Below, one piece after another: positions 32,936 to 34,895 of a stretch of 34,895 nucleotides of DNA (the first letter of the stretch is position 1; the number at the start of each line of letters is the position of its first letter). Location: the NCBI RefSeq assembly GCF_024494385.1, contig NZ_JAEVLT010000044.1, positions 1 to 34,895 on the forward strand, read 5' to 3'. The notes beneath the pieces are model-generated. The model was given only the letters and a program-made list of their open reading frames with translations. It did no database searches and was not told the origin of the DNA. The position numbers and the translations under genes were made by a program. This DNA comes from Bacillus sp. EB600. GTDB taxonomy: Bacteria > Bacillota > Bacilli > Bacillales > Cytobacillaceae.

Positions 32936-33922
32936 TTGTTTGATAACAGCACTGTTTTGGTTACAGGAGGAACCGGGTCCTGGGGACAAGAACTGGTAAA
33001 ACAGTTGCTCCAATTAAGCCCAAAGGAGATCAGAATATTCTCAAGGAACGAATCAAATCAGGTTGAAATGAAAAGAACTTTTAATAATCCAAAACTCACC
33101 TTTTTTATTGGTGATATAAAAGAAATGGATACATTAATAACCGCAAGCAAAGGGGTTGATTATGTTTTCCATCTGGCTGCATTAAAGCATGTTCCTGTAT
33201 GTGAAGAACAGCCCTATGAAGCTTTGAAAACAAATGTAATAGGGACACAAAATGTGATAGAGGCAGCTATTCATAATGATGTAAAAAAGGTTATCTATGT
33301 ATCAACAGATAAAGTTGCTAATCCTTCTAACTTTTATGGTTTTAGTAAAGCAATGGGGGAAAAATTAACAATCCACGCTAATATACTTGGATTGAAGACA
33401 AAGTTTGTTTGTGTTAGAGGGGGAAATGTACTCGGTTCTAGTGGAAGCGTAGTCCCTCTGTTTCAAAAGCAAATTAAAGAAAAATCGAAAGTTGAGATAA
33501 CCGACTTCAATATGACCCGTTTTTTCTTAACAATTGAAGATGCAGTAAAACTGCTATTTAAAGCGGCTAAAGAAAGTGTTGGCGGGGAAATATTTGTTAT
33601 GAAAATGCCTGCATGCAGAATTGTGGATCTTGCCCAAGTTCTTATTGATTCCTCAGCTAAGAAAAATGTCATAATTGAAGAAACTGGGGTACGGCCAGGT
33701 GAAAAATTACATGAAATTTTATTTTCCGAATATGAAAGTGAAAATACTGTTAATTATGATGATCAGTATTATGTCATCCTACCTTTATTAAAAATTAATG
33801 ATTTGGCGGAACGTTATTTGAAATATCCAAAGGTTTCTCTTAATATATATCGATCGGATCAAACATTGATATCCAAAGAAGAGATCAGACAAATGCTTCT
33901 TAATGGAGGCTTTATCTCGTGA
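32936..33922 (+). CDS. UDP-GlcNAc 4,6-dehydratase-like SDR (PseB/CapD type)
   Basis: I prefer the TTG at 32936 (MFDNSTVLVTGGTGSWGQEL), 11 bases behind AGGAGG; the TTG at 32927 touches the ribosome binding site. The 328-residue protein has GGTGSWG at 11-17, HLAALKHVPVCEEQPYEA and STDKVANPSNFYGFSK, with the catalytic Thr-Asp-Lys at 124-126 and Tyr134/Lys138. A C-terminal GVRPGEKLHEIL block is characteristic of this branch. A Tyr rather than Met at position 134 fits the soluble, PseB-like group. These enzymes make UDP-4-keto-6-deoxy-HexNAc from UDP-GlcNAc. The stop overlaps the next gene by 4 bases. Confidence 0.85.
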   Translation: MFDNSTVLVTGGTGSWGQELVKQLLQLSPKEIRIFSRNESNQVEMKRTFNNPKLTFFIGDIKEMDTLITASKGVDYVFHLAALKHVPVCEEQPYEALKTNVIGTQNVIEAAIHNDVKKVIYVSTDKVANPSNFYGFSKAMGEKLTIHANILGLKTKFVCVRGGNVLGSSGSVVPLFQKQIKEKSKVEITDFNMTRFFLTIEDAVKLLFKAAKESVGGEIFVMKMPACRIVDLAQVLIDSSAKKNVIIEETGVRPGEKLHEILFSEYESENTVNYDDQYYVILPLLKINDLAERYLKYPKVSLNIYRSDQTLISKEEIRQMLLNGGFIS

Positions 33923-34824
33923 AACCTGAAAAGATACTGATTACAGGTGCAGCTGGATTTACCGGTAGACATGCATGTCAGTACTTTTCTGATAGGGGAT
34001 TTCAGGTTATTCCTGTTGTTAGAACCATGACAGGATCAGGCTTTGAATCCCACTATAATGTGATAAAATGTGAACTTACTAGCAAGAACCAAGTGATGGA
34101 TCTAATATACAGCAATCAGCCTGACTATGTTTTACATCTTGCAGGACAAAACTCAGTCGACAAGTCATGGAAAGAACCACTTATAACATTTGAATCTAAT
34201 GTGATGTCCACATTATATTTGCTAGAATCAATACGGACTTTAGGGAAAAATATTAAAGTAGTAATTGCTGGTTCAGCATTAGAAATCGATTCCTCAAAAA
34301 CAAAATCCCCCCCGCATCCTTACAGCCTAAGCAAAACGATTCAAACACTTCTTTCATGTTCATTGGCAGATTTATTTGCTATGGATATCGTCATAGTAAA
34401 TCCAACTAATTTGATTGGATCAGGACAATCAAATGGAATTTGTTCAATAATCGCAAGACAAATTTCTGCCATGATAAATGGCGTGCAAGAAAAAATCCTT
34501 ACAATTAATGATTTGTCAGCCCGCCGAGATTTCCTTGATGTTAGAGATGCACTAAAGGCCTATCATATTTTATTTGAAAAGGGAAAAGCAGGGGAGAAGT
34601 ACAATATCGCTACTGGAGTCACACATTCTTTAGAAGAGGTGATTGTGGAGTTTTCGAAAATTGCAGGGATCCAAATAACAATGCAAGCAATATCGCGAGC
34701 GGGCAATTGCACCGATTTAAATCTAGATATTGCCAAAATGAAACAATTAGGTTGGTTACCCAGTATTCCTTTTAATGAATCACTTAAAGACATTCTTACT
34801 TTTCATTTAGAGCATTATCAATAA
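33919..34824 (+). CDS. NAD(P)-dependent 4-keto sugar reductase/epimerase (SDR)
   Basis: The GTG at 33919 overlaps the dehydratase gene, so translation is coupled. The 301-residue extended SDR has ITGAAGFTGRHAC at 8-20, DYVLHLAGQNSVDKSW at 69-84, a Ser in IAGSALEI and the catalytic YSLSK at 135-139. RRDFLDVRDALKAY and GEKYNIATGVTHSLEEV resemble GDP- and UDP-sugar dehydratases/reductases. Paired with a UDP-GlcNAc 4,6-dehydratase, the most probable role is reduction of the 4-keto product to UDP-QuiNAc or UDP-FucNAc, as in the B. cereus UDP-D-QuiNAc pathway. The stereochemistry cannot be told from sequence. The gene is complete. Confidence 0.75.
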   Translation: MKPEKILITGAAGFTGRHACQYFSDRGFQVIPVVRTMTGSGFESHYNVIKCELTSKNQVMDLIYSNQPDYVLHLAGQNSVDKSWKEPLITFESNVMSTLYLLESIRTLGKNIKVVIAGSALEIDSSKTKSPPHPYSLSKTIQTLLSCSLADLFAMDIVIVNPTNLIGSGQSNGICSIIARQISAMINGVQEKILTINDLSARRDFLDVRDALKAYHILFEKGKAGEKYNIATGVTHSLEEVIVEFSKIAGIQITMQAISRAGNCTDLNLDIAKMKQLGWLPSIPFNESLKDILTFHLEHYQ

Positions 34825-34895
34825 AGAGTCTCGATTATCAAAACTCTGGATGTTAGCACATAAAACCTGAATATTTTAATTATGATTATCTATAA

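Noticed and set aside
1..34895. CRISPR array, tRNA or rRNA gene
   Set aside because: No regularly spaced repeat, no tRNA-like T-loop/CCA pattern and no rRNA sequence was seen.

Overview
The window looks like the chromosome of a low-GC, endospore-forming member of the Bacillaceae. Genes are AT-rich with strong AGGAGG-type ribosome binding sites and many TTG or GTG starts. Several products belong to families known from Bacillus spores: the spsIJKL rhamnose genes, a YheC/YheD ATP-grasp protein, a CotY/CotZ-like remnant and Cys-rich coat-like proteins. No tRNA, rRNA or CRISPR array was seen.

Layout. Positions 1-2.5 kb carry a chromate transporter gene cut by the window edge, its Lrp/AsnC-type regulator and a PucB/MocA-like nucleotidyltransferase. 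Positions 2.3-9.5 kb hold small hypothetical genes, a YfhF-like SDR epimerase, a transglutaminase-like protein and a DUF5063 protein. They are mixed with decayed genes: a frameshifted quinone oxidoreductase, the 5' end of an FAD-dependent oxidoreductase, and IS3-like and IS110-like remnants. Positions 9.5-11.3 kb contain two divergent Cys-rich genes that look like spore coat genes. Positions 12.3-15.3 kb are a tight, overlapping dTDP-L-rhamnose operon, rmlA-rmlB-rmlD-rmlC (spsI-J-K-L). Positions 16.5-21 kb contain three ATP-dependent ligase-type genes, a MurF-like Mur ligase, an ATP-grasp enzyme and a YheC/YheD ATP-grasp protein, with a broken CotY/CotZ-like gene among them.

This ligase block lies between two direct copies of a segment of about 1 kb made of the rmlD 3' end, rmlC and part of cysC. 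The second copy is decayed and touches a sat-cysC sulfate activation operon. Both cysC copies are broken, each in a different way. Positions 24.1-26.1 kb are poor in genes and contain a truncated group II intron. Positions 26.1-29 kb encode a DUF1796 putative cysteine peptidase and two different sulfotransferases. Positions 29.4-32.7 kb carry, on the minus strand, two paralogous GT4 glycosyltransferases and a beta-rich protein. Positions 32.9-34.8 kb encode a UDP-GlcNAc 4,6-dehydratase-like enzyme and an SDR reductase, a likely pair for a 6-deoxy-HexNAc nucleotide sugar.

Read together, the right two thirds look like a spore-surface glycan island: nucleotide-sugar supply (rhamnose and probably a QuiNAc-like sugar), glycosyltransferases, possible sulfation (ATP sulfurylase, APS kinase remnants, sulfotransferases) and a possible amide or peptide conjugation module (Mur ligase plus ATP-grasp enzymes). 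The enzyme families are read from sequence motifs. The joint function on the spore surface is inference.
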